Below, piece after piece: positions 54,648-63,950 of a stretch of 64,000 bases of DNA (position 1 is the first letter of the stretch; every line of letters starts with the position of its first letter). The stretch is from the NCBI RefSeq assembly GCF_003217295.1, contig NZ_QJTJ01000009.1, positions 1 through 64,000 on the forward strand, written 5' to 3'. A model generated the notes under the pieces. That model searched no databases. It was not told the DNA's origin and was given only the letters and a program-made list of their open reading frames with translations. The position numbers and the translations under genes are program-made. Source of the DNA: Ureibacillus chungkukjangi (GTDB lineage: Bacteria > Bacillota > Bacilli > Bacillales_A > Planococcaceae).

Positions 54648-54684
54648 AAATCATCTCTCACCTTGTAATAGATGAGAGATATCA
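54648..54684 (-). terminator. Terminator of ppx-ppk
   Basis: ATCTCTCA (54653-54660) pairs with TGAGAGAT (54673-54680) around a 12-base loop. T residues follow on the minus strand. Confidence 0.75.
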
Positions 54685-54719
54685 TTTTCCTAATATAATA
54701 AGACCTGCCTATTTTCAGC

Positions 54720-56879
54720 TTACTCTTCAACTACAACGGTACTCATTGCCTCAAGTAAAAACTGCTCCTGCGAATTAATTCTTTTATCTGTATCATTTAA
54801 TTTTTTAAAGTAATACTTTCCTGTTGAATCTTGAATACGCGCCTTTACATTGTCGGCTATCTGAGTCTGTAATATATTCATGACTCTATCTTTAATGTCA
54901 TTCGAATAAAGCGGGAATAATATCTCCACACGTTTAATCATATTGCGTGTCATTAAGTCGGCTGAGGATAAATAAATATTATCCTCTCCATTGTGGTGGA
55001 ACCAGTAGATACGCGTGTGCTCCAAAAAACGTCCCACAATACTTGTCACGGTAATGTTTTCACTTATTCCTGGAACTCCTGCACGCAAGCAGCAAATCCC
55101 TCGAATAACAAGTTCAACCTTGACGCCATTAATAGAGGCTTCATAGAACTTCATGATAAGATCTTTATCGGTTAAGGAGTTCATTTTTGCACGGATGAAT
55201 CCATTCCCAAATTTTTTATGGTAGCGAATTTCTTTATCTACTAATTCAATAAATTCATCACGAATATCAAAGGGTGCTACGACTAAATGGTGGAATTTTG
55301 GTTTTTCTGTATAGCCACTCAAATAATTAAAGAAGTTTGTTGCATCAATTCCGAATTCCTTCACTGATGTAATAATCCCCATATCGGTGTAAAACTTAGC
55401 AGTGGCATCATTGTAGTTCCCTGTTCCCAGATGAACAAAACGTTCAATCTTACCGTTATTTTGGCGAACTACTAATGTAATTTTAGAATGTGTTTTTAAA
55501 TTGTTCATCCCATAAATTACAAGACATCCAGATTGCTCTAGCTCTTTTGCCCAATGTACATTATTTTCTTCGTCAAATCGCGCCTTTAACTCAACTAGAA
55601 CCGTTACCTGCTTCCCGTTTTCTGCTGCTTGCTTTAAAGCATTGATAATTGGTGAGTTGCCGCTTACACGATATAATGTTTGTTTAATCGCTAAGACTGA
55701 GGGATCGGTTGCAGCTTCAGTTACAAAATCCACGATTGGTTCAAAGGATTCATAAGGATGATGGAAAAAAATATCCTGAGTTAAAGCCTTCTCAAAGATA
55801 TTTTCATTAGATGCTAGATCCCTTGGTCGTAAAGGTATAAAGCTCTCATACTCTAAATATTCCCGACCAATAGAAATCTTCTTCACAAAGCTAAATAGGA
55901 ATGTTAGATCCAATGGCCCATCAATTTTAAATACGTCGGATTCTTGAATCTCAAACTCTTCTAGTAAATAGTCCAGGACTTCATCGCTCATTTCACCGTC
56001 ACGTACCTCTAAACGGCTTCCAACGCCCCATTTTCGCTTTTTCAATTCCTTTTCTATCTCAACAAGTAAATCTCGTGCACCCTCCTCATGAATCGTTAAG
56101 TCGGCATTACGAGTTAATCGGAAGGCTTGAGTTGATTTCACATTGTATCCATAGAATAGCTTATCAAGATGAGAGGTAATCACATCCTCTAAAAAGACAA
56201 AAACCTTCTCGCCTTTTTCACTTGGTACTTCTATAAAACGGTCTAAAACGGAAGGAACCTGTACAATTGCTACTTTTTCGTTATGCTCACTATACATATG
56301 TTCTTCAAGCATCACGAGCAGATTTAAAGTTTTACCTATTAAAGTAGGAAAAGGACGATAAGCATCAACTGCTACTGGCGTAAGAACTGGAAAAATCGTT
56401 TCTTCAAACATCTCATTTACAAACTGTTTTTGTTGTTCATTTAATGCTTTAATGTCACGGACATATACTTTTTCCTTTGGCAGCAAATCGTGTACAAGAT
56501 ATTGGAAGACTTCCATTTGTCTACGAACTAGCGCCTGTGTCTTTTGAGCAATTTTTTCTAGCTGTTCCTTAGGAGTAAGGCCAGACTTATTTTCAGGCTT
56601 ATGAAAGCCTGCTCTTACCTGATCCTGTAAGCCCGCTACTCGAACCATAAAAAATTCATCTAAATTCGAGCTGAAAATGGCTAAAAACTTTAATCGCTCT
56701 AGTAAAGGGTTCGCTGAATCTTCTGCTTCCTCTAATACACGTTCATTAAATGCTAACCAGCTTAGCTCGCGGTTATTGTAGTATTGTGGCTTTGAAATTT
56801 CTTCTAACATATACTCGTAATCAATCATCTCTTCATTCTCTTTCTCTCCGTAAGAGTCTAACTGAAATTCAGTAGTCAT
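54720..56879 (-). CDS. ppk: Polyphosphate kinase
   Basis: This 719-residue PPK1 reversibly transfers the ATP gamma-phosphate onto polyphosphate. Domains are the N-terminal helical domain (YYNRELSWLAFNERVLEEA, about 36-54), the head domain, and two phospholipase D-like catalytic domains with the autophosphorylated His in NLKTHSKITLVVR and a second HLGTGNYNDATA. RGICCLRAG and HTRIYWFHHNG are further catalytic-region blocks. Length is normal. It starts 2 bases after the ppx stop; the two form an operon. Confidence 0.96.
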   Translation of the reverse strand: MTTEFQLDSYGEKENEEMIDYEYMLEEISKPQYYNNRELSWLAFNERVLEEAEDSANPLLERLKFLAIFSSNLDEFFMVRVAGLQDQVRAGFHKPENKSGLTPKEQLEKIAQKTQALVRRQMEVFQYLVHDLLPKEKVYVRDIKALNEQQKQFVNEMFEETIFPVLTPVAVDAYRPFPTLIGKTLNLLVMLEEHMYSEHNEKVAIVQVPSVLDRFIEVPSEKGEKVFVFLEDVITSHLDKLFYGYNVKSTQAFRLTRNADLTIHEEGARDLLVEIEKELKKRKWGVGSRLEVRDGEMSDEVLDYLLEEFEIQESDVFKIDGPLDLTFLFSFVKKISIGREYLEYESFIPLRPRDLASNENIFEKALTQDIFFHHPYESFEPIVDFVTEAATDPSVLAIKQTLYRVSGNSPIINALKQAAENGKQVTVLVELKARFDEENNVHWAKELEQSGCLVIYGMNNLKTHSKITLVVRQNNGKIERFVHLGTGNYNDATAKFYTDMGIITSVKEFGIDATNFFNYLSGYTEKPKFHHLVVAPFDIRDEFIELVDKEIRYHKKFGNGFIRAKMNSLTDKDLIMKFYEASINGVKVELVIRGICCLRAGVPGISENITVTSIVGRFLEHTRIYWFHHNGEDNIYLSSADLMTRNMIKRVEILFPLYSNDIKDRVMNILQTQIADNVKARIQDSTGKYYFKKLNDTDKRINSQEQFLLEAMSTVVVEE

Positions 56880-56881
56880 CT

Positions 56882-58420
56882 CTAGTCACCCTTTTTATAA
56901 AAATGAATTTGTACAGGTTTTTTAACTATCCGTTCTATATGTTTTTTTTGACGCTCACATTGATAAATTTCCGCCATTGGAATGTGCTGTGCCTTAACAT
57001 TGATTTGAACGACGTCATCTATTTCTTCAAATTCAACAGATTCCACAATATTTCGCTTGGAAACGTTGAGTGCGTAAATAAATTTCAGCATAGCTCCAAA
57101 GTCTCTTAGCATTTTTAGCTCATCTCTTGGTATCCATGTAATAAAGGGAGCTGCAAACCTTCTAAAATAATCTTTATTTTTATAGGAAGCAACTAAGGCC
57201 AGTTTTACTCGATCCACGTGATTCATTCCTGCAATGGATTGGTTTGCAAGTAAATAAAATGTATGGCGATTGGAGGAATCCTGTTCAATATATTCACCGA
57301 TCGCAAATACTTGAGCCGCCCTTTTCAGCAATTTCAGTTGCTCTTCATTGTAATTACATACATTTAATCGACAGCACTCTCTATAAAACTGCTCTGTAAT
57401 AGCTCGAAGGAAGATACGTTCATCCTCTGAACGTCCATATTCAAAGGTAATTCTACGAGCATATCCTTCAAAGACATTATATTTATCAAATGCTCGGTTA
57501 TTATTTTGAAGTACTTGATTATAGATTAAGCCCTCTCGCAGACCTTTCTTGCTTATTTGAAAGGTCTTTGCCTCTACCATCACCATGAGCTCCCTGAATA
57601 CCTCCAAAGCGATTCCTATAATATCAGCACGGTCTGATGAGAGCCCGTCCAATTGCTTGAGCTGCTCAAAGCTAAATGTTTCCAAATAACTACTTAAGTT
57701 TGTCAGCTCTTCACGAGTAATTTCGTATTGGTGAACGCCAGATATCGGATATTCAATTAGCTGCTGATGAATTTGTGCAGCATTTCGAGCACTTCCTCCT
57801 ATTCCAATGACAGGAAGCCCAATCTGCTTTATCCATTCAAGCTTTTCAAATTGCTGTCTCACATACTGACGCAATGGTTCTTTTTCTTCCTTACTGATTG
57901 CTTCTCCTGAAACGAACATTTCCTTAAGGGAAACCGTACCAAATGGAAAGCTAATTGTTTTTTGTAGCTTTTTATCCTCAAATAAAGTGATTTCCGTAGA
58001 GCCACCACCGATGTCAATTGTAACTGCCGATTTCGTATCCATTGAATGAGCAACAGCAACGAATCCAAAAAAGGCTTCTTCTTCCTCTGTTAATAAATCG
58101 ATTAGAATTCCTGTTTCTTTTTCCATACGATCAATAATGGTCTGGTTATTAGTAGCTTGGCGAATTGCCGCTGTGGCTGTCGCCTTTATATCTGTTACAT
58201 CATAATCGTCGATAATTTTTTTAAATGAGCTTAATGTGTCAGCCAAGAGCACGATACCTTCTTCAGACATCTCACCATTTGCTTGCAGATATTTTCGCAA
58301 CCTTGCCACTGTTTTAATATTTCCGAATTCTCTTAAGCCTTCAAGGTTATTATATTTATAAAGTACTAGACGTATTGTGTTGGACCCAATATCGATAATA
58401 GCCGTTTTTAAATTTTCCAT
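56882..58420 (-). CDS. ppx: Exopolyphosphatase
   Basis: This 512-residue Ppx/GppA phosphatase hydrolyses polyphosphate (and possibly pppGpp). The N-terminal ASKHA fold shows AIIDIGSNTIRLVLY (about 7-21), the central TIDIGGGSTEITLF (about 141-154), and VIGIGGSARNAAQIHQ. The C-terminal half is the HD-like helical domain. I start at ATG 58420; a longer frame to 58540 would read across the cheV terminator. The ribosome site at this ATG is weak. It is the first gene of ppx-ppk, so synthesis and breakdown enzymes are made together. Confidence 0.92.
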   Translation of the reverse strand: MENLKTAIIDIGSNTIRLVLYKYNNLEGLREFGNIKTVARLRKYLQANGEMSEEGIVLLADTLSSFKKIIDDYDVTDIKATATAAIRQATNNQTIIDRMEKETGILIDLLTEEEEAFFGFVAVAHSMDTKSAVTIDIGGGSTEITLFEDKKLQKTISFPFGTVSLKEMFVSGEAISKEEKEPLRQYVRQQFEKLEWIKQIGLPVIGIGGSARNAAQIHQQLIEYPISGVHQYEITREELTNLSSYLETFSFEQLKQLDGLSSDRADIIGIALEVFRELMVMVEAKTFQISKKGLREGLIYNQVLQNNNRAFDKYNVFEGYARRITFEYGRSEDERIFLRAITEQFYRECCRLNVCNYNEEQLKLLKRAAQVFAIGEYIEQDSSNRHTFYLLANQSIAGMNHVDRVKLALVASYKNKDYFRRFAAPFITWIPRDELKMLRDFGAMLKFIYALNVSKRNIVESVEFEEIDDVVQINVKAQHIPMAEIYQCERQKKHIERIVKKPVQIHFYKKGD

Positions 58421-58522
58421 ATTTTCTATTGTTATCACTTCTCTCTTTGAAATTTCATATGGAAGAAACACTACTCTTCTATACCCTAAAGAATGGATTA
58501 AAAATTTCAACTTTAAACCCGA

Positions 58523-58574
58523 GAAGAAAAAAGAACACAATCGTTAACCCTTGAAAGGTTTCCGACCGTGTTCT
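58523..58574 (-). terminator. Terminator of cheV
   Basis: AGAACAC (58532-58538) pairs with GTGTTCT (58568-58574), with an inner AACC/GGTT pair. A-rich positions 58523-58531 give the minus-strand U tract. Confidence 0.85.
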
Positions 58575-58652
58575 AATATAAATCAATCACCTTGGAAGAG
58601 CCTTACTAACTAAACTATAATTTTTAGACTGCCTAAAATATTGACCTCTTTT

Positions 58653-59564
58653 TTATAGAATCAATTCGTCGACCTTTAAAATGAGCTCCGCTATTTCAGG
58701 TTTACTAATTTGCTCTTGGGCACCTACTACTTCCCCTTTATGACGAAGATCATCTGTTATCAAGCTTGAGAAGATAATTACAGGCAGCTTCGCTAATGAA
58801 GGATTTGTTTTAATTTTTTTAGTAAAATGATGCCCATCCATTTGTGGCATCTCAATATCTGTTACTACTAATTGTACATGCTCTTCAATATTGCTTCCTG
58901 TACTTAGAAGTGATTCCAGGTAATCAAAAGCATCACGGCCATTTTCAAAGAATTCAAGGTTTACATAGCCTGCTTCATGCATCGTATCATGCAATAATTT
59001 TCGAAGTAATGGAGAATCCTCTGCAATAACAATTTTCTTTTCAGAACGTTCACGTTTACCCAGCTTTTTCACAGATTCTACGTTGATTCCCGACTCAGGA
59101 TTGATGTCCACCATAATTTTCTCGAAATCCAGTAATAAAAGCATTGTGTCCTGCTGTTTAATAACCCCAATTACCTGACTTGAGCCACCTTGATACATAT
59201 CTGAAGGCTTTTCAATTTCATTCCAAGAAATGCGATGGATTTGTGTAACATTATCAACATGGAAAACAACCTTTTGCTTATTAAACTCAGCAACAATATA
59301 TTTTTGCTGTGCAGAAAATGTTCCATTAGAAATCCCTAAAACCTTAAGCATATTCACTACAGGCAATACTTCTCCACGAAGTTGAATAATCCCTTCAACA
59401 TGAGGATGTGCATGCGGGATAAAAGTCACAGGAATCGGTTGGATGATTTCTTTAACCTTTATCACATTAATACCAAATTTATTATTAGCGACTTCAAATT
59501 CTACAATTTCAAGTTCATTTGTACCACTTTCTAGTAAAATACCTTTATGTTCCAAGTCACTCAC
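58653..59564 (-). CDS. cheV: Chemotaxis adaptor CheV (CheW-receiver fusion)
   Basis: This 303-residue coupling protein links receptors to CheA and takes part in adaptation. Residues 12-155 form a CheW domain (IVEFEVANNKFGINVIKVKEII, HPHVEGIIQLRGEVLPVV). Residues 172-303 form a receiver domain with the acidic pair in VIAEDSPLLRKLL, the phospho-acceptor Asp in LVVTDIEMPQMDG and the Lys in QISKPEIAE. GTG start behind AAAGGAAA. Its presence implies a chemotactic, motile ancestor. Single gene. Confidence 0.94.
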   Translation of the reverse strand: MSDLEHKGILLESGTNELEIVEFEVANNKFGINVIKVKEIIQPIPVTFIPHAHPHVEGIIQLRGEVLPVVNMLKVLGISNGTFSAQQKYIVAEFNKQKVVFHVDNVTQIHRISWNEIEKPSDMYQGGSSQVIGVIKQQDTMLLLLDFEKIMVDINPESGINVESVKKLGKRERSEKKIVIAEDSPLLRKLLHDTMHEAGYVNLEFFENGRDAFDYLESLLSTGSNIEEHVQLVVTDIEMPQMDGHHFTKKIKTNPSLAKLPVIIFSSLITDDLRHKGEVVGAQEQISKPEIAELILKVDELIL

Positions 59565-59657
59565 GCTTTCCTTTCCCGGCTAAAACATTTTTATTTTAGC
59601 TACTTTTGATACAGATTTTTATAAGTAAATTGTAACATAGGGGAAGGTATTCTCCTA

Positions 59658-60977
59658 TCATCTATTTTCTTCAGGTTTTACCTTCAAATGTATGAGTAGT
59701 CCAATTAATGTCAGTATGATTAGGGAACCTAACGCTACTCGACTTGCTAATGTTCCTTGATCTCTAAGGATTAATGTGATCGTACCATAAATTGCTGGCC
59801 CAATTATCGATGACACTTTTCCTGAAAATGCGAATAAGCCAAAAAATTGTCCGCGCTTTTCTTCTGGAGATAATTCAATAATTAATGTGCGAGAGGTAAC
59901 CCACATGGATCCAAGAGAAATACCAAACATACTACCCGCAATCCAGAACATTCCCTGAGTTGTCGCAAATACAGCTAAAATAAGGGCCACAATCATAATA
60001 ATTGCAACTATCGTTATAGATTGTTTTGCCCCAATCCATTTTGCGATATATCCAAATACCATTGAACCAATGACAGTTGCAATTGTGCTGACCAAATACA
60101 GGATTATAAATTGACCCGATGTAAATCCTACAATAGCCGTTGCATAAACAGCCATCATAGCGATCGTTGTTGCTATTGCATCATTTAGGAAAAAGTAAGC
60201 AATCATAAATGTAAAAATCGCTTTATACTTTTTCATTTCCTTGAAGGTCTGAATAATTTCCTTATAGCCTTCTAGAAATTTAACCTTTTTTCTCTCTGCC
60301 TTAGGGATTGGCTTATCCTTTATAAAGAAAAATAATGGCAAGGAAAAGATTAGATAGAGAATAGCTGTCGGTATAAATGCACGATGGAAGTCTCCATCGC
60401 TTACAAGTAGATATACTAGCAAACCGCACAGCGTACCCAGATACCCTACTGCCACACCAAAGCCAGATATTAAAGGCATTTCTTCTTTTGTCCCAAGATC
60501 CCCCATCATGGAATCATAGAATACTAAACTAGAATTAAAGAAAAATTTAGCTATAACAAAGCTTACAACAACTAAAAACAAACTAAGGGGAACACCTGAG
60601 TAATGTATATTAAAATCAAAACTCGCAAAGACCCCCATCATAAACGTGAAAACAATCGAAATAGAAGCAAACCAAACGATAAACCTCTTTTTGTAGCCAG
60701 TATTATCAATCCACACACCAAACAACGGTGAAAATAGTACGAGGAAGAAGCTAGCTACTGCATTCGCATAAGATATAAACGTGCTTGCAACCTGCTGTCG
60801 AACTTCGTCAGTTCCTAGTACTTCATCCATATAAAATGGGAAAAATACTGTATTAATGTTAGACGAAAATATCGTGTTGGCAAAATCGTAAAATGCCCAG
60901 GAAAGAATGGGTAACGAAAGATATAAGGCAATCGGACCTCTTGTATTAGAGTTTTGACGATTAACTGTTTTCCCCAA
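59658..60977 (-). CDS. MFS transporter, UMF1/Atg22-like family
   Basis: This 439-residue multi-spanning protein of the Vps Atg22/UMF1 (BtlA) group has ILSWAFYDFANTIFSSNINTVFFPFYM at the N-terminus (diagnostic SWALYDxANS-like motif), FSPLFGVWIDNTGYKKRFIVW, and MWVTSRTLIIELSPEEKRGQFFGLFAFSGKVSSIIGP near the C-terminus. Related eukaryotic Atg22 exports amino acids from vacuoles; bacterial roles are largely unknown. TTG start with AGGGGCG upstream. Not obviously in an operon. Confidence 0.87.
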   Translation of the reverse strand: MGKTVNRQNSNTRGPIALYLSLPILSWAFYDFANTIFSSNINTVFFPFYMDEVLGTDEVRQQVASTFISYANAVASFFLVLFSPLFGVWIDNTGYKKRFIVWFASISIVFTFMMGVFASFDFNIHYSGVPLSLFLVVVSFVIAKFFFNSSLVFYDSMMGDLGTKEEMPLISGFGVAVGYLGTLCGLLVYLLVSDGDFHRAFIPTAILYLIFSLPLFFFIKDKPIPKAERKKVKFLEGYKEIIQTFKEMKKYKAIFTFMIAYFFLNDAIATTIAMMAVYATAIVGFTSGQFIILYLVSTIATVIGSMVFGYIAKWIGAKQSITIVAIIMIVALILAVFATTQGMFWIAGSMFGISLGSMWVTSRTLIIELSPEEKRGQFFGLFAFSGKVSSIIGPAIYGTITLILRDQGTLASRVALGSLIILTLIGLLIHLKVKPEENR

Positions 60978-61060
60978 AGTGTTCGCCCCTAAAAAAATAT
61001 TTTCTATATCTAAATTTCAACAAACACAAGACAGCGTTCAATTATAGATTGAACAAAAAA

Positions 61061-61933
61061 TTAATCAATATAGTATTTAATCAGGCTTTGTGTCCCATTA
61101 TCTCCATAGCCCTTTTCTAACAGCGTATTATAAAGCTCTTTAGAAAGTTTTACACCAGGTAGATTTAAGTTCATTTTTTCCGCTTCATCAATGGCAATTT
61201 TCATATCCTTAATGAAATGCTTCAAATAAAAGCCTGGTTCGAAATCTCCTTTAATCATGCGTGGACCAAGATTGCTCAATGACCAAGATCCAGCTGCTCC
61301 TGTAGAAATAGATTGAAGTACCCTTTCTATATCTAATCCTGCCTTCATGGCATATGCAATTGATTCACAAACCCCAATCATATTCGTTGCAATAAGCAAT
61401 TGATTACACATTTTTGTATGCTGGCCTGCACCTGCTTCACCTTGATACACTATATTCTCGCCAAAGATTTGTAGAATCGGAAGTAATTCATTAAAAACAG
61501 CTTCGTCTCCGCCCGCCATAATAGAAAGCGTCCCATTTTGAGCACCAATATCCCCACCCGATACAGGTGCATCAATACTAGAAATCCCTTTTTCCTTTGC
61601 TGACTCATATATCTTTTTCGCAAGTGTAGGCTCAGAAGTTGTCAAATCTACAGCAACCGCTCCTTTTCGGGCAGTTTGTAAAAGTCCTTGCTCACCAAAG
61701 TAAACCTCCTCAACATCTATAGGGAAGCCCACCATTGTAAAAATTATGTCCCTATTTTTTGCTGCGTCTTTTGGTGTTTCTGCCCATTTTGCACCAAGCT
61801 CAATTAAGCTCTGAGCCTTAGATTGCGTACGAGTATATACACTTACCTCATAACCAGCCTTTAATAAGTGTTTAACAATACTAGAGCCCATAACTCCTGT
61901 TCCGATAAATCCAATCTTTTTCGTATGTAGCAT
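61061..61933 (-). CDS. ykwC: 3-hydroxyisobutyrate dehydrogenase-family oxidoreductase YkwC
   Basis: This 290-residue beta-hydroxyacid dehydrogenase has NAD(P) site KIGFIGTGVMGSSIVKHLLKAG (about 6-27), substrate motif SIDAPVSGGDIGAQNGTLSIMAGG (about 120-143), and the catalytic Lys segment GAGQHTKMCNQLLIATNMIG (about 172-191). FYLKHFIKDMKIAIDEA follows. Corresponds to B. subtilis YkwC. The actual substrate (3-hydroxyisobutyrate, tartronate semialdehyde or another hydroxyacid) is not determined by these motifs. Confidence 0.9.
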   Translation of the reverse strand: MLHTKKIGFIGTGVMGSSIVKHLLKAGYEVSVYTRTQSKAQSLIELGAKWAETPKDAAKNRDIIFTMVGFPIDVEEVYFGEQGLLQTARKGAVAVDLTTSEPTLAKKIYESAKEKGISSIDAPVSGGDIGAQNGTLSIMAGGDEAVFNELLPILQIFGENIVYQGEAGAGQHTKMCNQLLIATNMIGVCESIAYAMKAGLDIERVLQSISTGAAGSWSLSNLGPRMIKGDFEPGFYLKHFIKDMKIAIDEAEKMNLNLPGVKLSKELYNTLLEKGYGDNGTQSLIKYYID

Positions 61934-62303
61934 TTGATCAACCCTTTCCTATTCTCATGAATAGCAAACAATATTATCTGTATTAATACTAAGTAGCCAT
62001 ATCTCATACAATATAAGAGCGAGATAATTTTTTATAATAGTTTACCAAATATTTTCTGATTATTGCTTAAAAGTAGAAAAAAATTACATAAAATTTACAA
62101 AATAAGTGTCATATTCTAAAAAAAGCTAGTGCATCCCCTGTATCGAGCTTTTACTTTGGCAATACAACTTTCTCAATTGAACACAAAAAGAGAGCAGAAG
62201 ACTAATGCTCCTGCTCTTAAAGGGGGAAATGAGAATGTTGCTGTGTTCATAAATAATATATCCCCCTTAATACCTTTTTAAACAATTTTTACAAATTTTT
62301 TTT
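61934..62303. other. Interval between the Spo0E-like gene and ykwC; one terminator, no gene
   Basis: About 370 strongly AT-rich bases. The only clear structure is a hairpin (AGAGCAG near 62194 with CTGCTCT near 62214) whose minus-strand T run fits termination of the Spo0E-like transcript. The ykwC promoter would lie between 61934 and about 62100, but I cannot place its boxes. Confidence 0.55.
62190..62220 (-). terminator. Terminator of the Spo0E-like gene
   Basis: AGAGCAG pairs with CTGCTCT around a loop of about 13 bases, and minus-strand CTTTTTGTG follows. Confidence 0.7.
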
Positions 62304-62498
62304 CTAGATATAATTATACTCATCATTTTTTTCTAATTGCTTATCTTCACTAGCAAAAACAACATCATATTCATTCATTAAACGATCTAATTCTTTACTT
62401 ATACGAATTGTTCTTGGGTTTTGAAGACCGTACTCTATTCCAGTTTGTATCATTAGCTGTCTTTTTGATTCAAGTTCTTTTAAAAGGTCCTTACCCAC
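62304..62498 (-). CDS. Spo0E-like aspartyl-phosphate phosphatase
   Basis: This is a 64-residue two-helix protein. The C-terminal helix carries ISKELDRLMNEYD, which fits the Spo0E family signature S-x-x-L-D-x-L-I/M, where the Asp/Ser region contacts Spo0A~P or a related response regulator. Family members dephosphorylate Spo0A~P and delay sporulation. GTG start behind AGGAGGAG. Presence supports a spore-forming lineage. Several paralogues are usual per genome, so no gene number is assigned. Confidence 0.82.
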   Translation of the reverse strand: MGKDLLKELESKRQLMIQTGIEYGLQNPRTIRISKELDRLMNEYDVVFASEDKQLEKNDEYNYI

Positions 62499-62594
62499 TA
62501 AACTCCTCCTAAAAAAATATGATGTAATTATTATAAGGGTTTCTTAGGAAAATAAGGACGAAAATCGCTAGACAAAGTTCGACAGAAATAGCGT

Positions 62595-62783
62595 TTAACT
62601 TCTTGGTTCCTTTAAAAATGTGAAAACAACATCTCCACCCTGTTGAGCTTCTCCACGAAAATGTTTAAACTTTTCATCACTTACCAAGAACGTTCGAAAT
62701 TGCAAAAATTCTTCCTTCGGTATTTTGATACTTTCAATTTCACCGTTTTTAAGCTGTTCAATTATTTGTTGATAGTTATCCAT
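62595..62783 (-). CDS. Small hypothetical protein
   Basis: This is a 62-residue soluble protein, MDNYQQIIEQLKNGEIESIKI at the start and VVFTFLKEPRS at the end, with alternating charged and hydrophobic residues compatible with an alpha-beta fold. An AAAAGGTGA site lies ahead of the ATG. It is upstream of the Spo0E-like gene by about 100 bases and divergent from ykvS. I recognise no named family. Confidence 0.7.
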   Translation of the reverse strand: MDNYQQIIEQLKNGEIESIKIPKEEFLQFRTFLVSDEKFKHFRGEAQQGGDVVFTFLKEPRS

Positions 62784-62903
62784 TTAATCACCTTTTAATT
62801 GTTAAATTTTAGAGAAATTAATTAAAAATTCTAAAAATCTCTTTACTTTTTTTAGATTTTCATGCAAAATTTCTTAATATTAGTCGATAAGGAGCTGACT
62901 CTT

Positions 62904-63095
62904 ATGAAAATAGCAGAGGTTGGAAATATTGTCGAGTTTAAAGAAGGTTTACAAGGTGTCGTAGAAAAGGTAAACGAAAACTCTGTGATTGTAGACTTAA
63001 CGATTATGGATAATTTTCATGATCTAGATATGGAAGAAAAAACAGTTGTAAATCACAAACGCTATAAGATTTTAAATCATCCAAAGGAACATTAA
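62904..63095 (+). CDS. ykvS: YkvS / DUF2187 family protein
   Basis: This is a 63-residue protein with the KOW/SH3-like beta pattern of DUF2187: IAEVGNIVEFKEGLQGVVEKVNENSVIVDLT then YKILNHPKEH. The start is ATG 62904 with AAGGAG 9 bases upstream; an open frame of 14 codons precedes it without support. B. subtilis YkvS lies in the same region. Function unknown. Confidence 0.87.
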   Translation: MKIAEVGNIVEFKEGLQGVVEKVNENSVIVDLTIMDNFHDLDMEEKTVVNHKRYKILNHPKEH

Positions 63096-63260
63096 TTCTA
63101 CTAATATGGTACTAGCCTTTAAAGTACCTAGAATTCACCCGAGGTCACCTCGTTTAGTTCTCACCTAAAATTAATCACCTCTGGTAGAGGCTTTAACTTC
63201 ACTACATTAGAGAAGTTAAAACAAATTCCAAAAAAGTTCAACACATTAATACAAATAAAT

Positions 63261-63312
63261 AAAAATCTCCTTTTCATTTGCTAATAGATGATAGGAGATT
63301 TTTTTTTTGATA
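63261..63312 (+). terminator. Terminator downstream of ykvS
   Basis: AAAATCTCCT (63262-63271) pairs with AGGAGATTTT (63293-63302), followed by a long T run. It ends just before the CPBP gene's ribosome site, so that gene needs its own promoter or read-through. Confidence 0.85.
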
Positions 63313-63338
63313 ATATGATAAGAAGGAGGTCATTAATA

Positions 63339-63950
63339 ATGGAAAAATCTAAACAATTTGTCGGGCTCCTTCTCTCTTTAATATTCATTTATGTAATGCT
63401 GTATATTACTTTTAAAGAAGTTAATATCTTTTGGTACCTATACACCTTTACACTTCTGGTAGGAATAGCGATAGCCATTGTCTACGGGAAATTCATGGAT
63501 GAAGTATCCACATGGCAATACATTATCTATGGTATTGGTTATGGGACAATCCTTTACGGAATTGTGCGACTAGGCTACTTGCTGATTACAAAGGTTGATA
63601 GTGGCGCCCAAATCGCAATAACAAGATTTCTAGAAGCCTATGGACCAGCTAATATTGGGCATTTTTTATTGCTAGTTTTCATCATCGTCTTAGGTGAGGA
63701 ATTATTCTGGCGTGGTTATGTACAACAATATTTAAAAAAGTGGGTATCATCTAGTATGGCGGTTATTATTACTAGCGTCCTTTTTGCACTATCTGTGGCT
63801 ATTAGTGGATTCTGGCTAGGTGTTGTTGCAGCCTTTGTTGCAGGACTGATTTGGGGATTCCTATATGAGTGGAAGAAAAGCTTGCCACTTATTATTGTCT
63901 CACACGAAGTATTTATTTTACTTCTATTCATGATTTTACCTTTACATTAA
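63339..63950 (+). CDS. CPBP-family intramembrane glutamic protease
   Basis: This 203-residue membrane protein has six to seven hydrophobic segments and the CPBP (Abi/CAAX-like) motifs GEELFWRGYVQQYL (EExxxR, about 123-136), FALSVAISGFW in place of the usual FxxxH, and LIIVSHEVFILL (His near the C-terminus). A missing second-motif His makes catalysis uncertain. ATG 63339 has AGAAGGAGG 7 bases upstream; the open frame starts 17 codons earlier, inside the preceding terminator. The family includes CAAX-prenyl protease-like enzymes and bacteriocin self-immunity proteins; no bacteriocin gene is nearby. Confidence 0.85.
   Translation: MEKSKQFVGLLLSLIFIYVMLYITFKEVNIFWYLYTFTLLVGIAIAIVYGKFMDEVSTWQYIIYGIGYGTILYGIVRLGYLLITKVDSGAQIAITRFLEAYGPANIGHFLLLVFIIVLGEELFWRGYVQQYLKKWVSSSMAVIITSVLFALSVAISGFWLGVVAAFVAGLIWGFLYEWKKSLPLIIVSHEVFILLLFMILPLH

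Noticed and set aside
58421-58540. N-terminal extension of Ppx by 40 residues
   Set aside because: It would run into the cheV terminator hairpin (58532-58574), and Ppx proteins normally begin close to the AIIDIGSNT motif.
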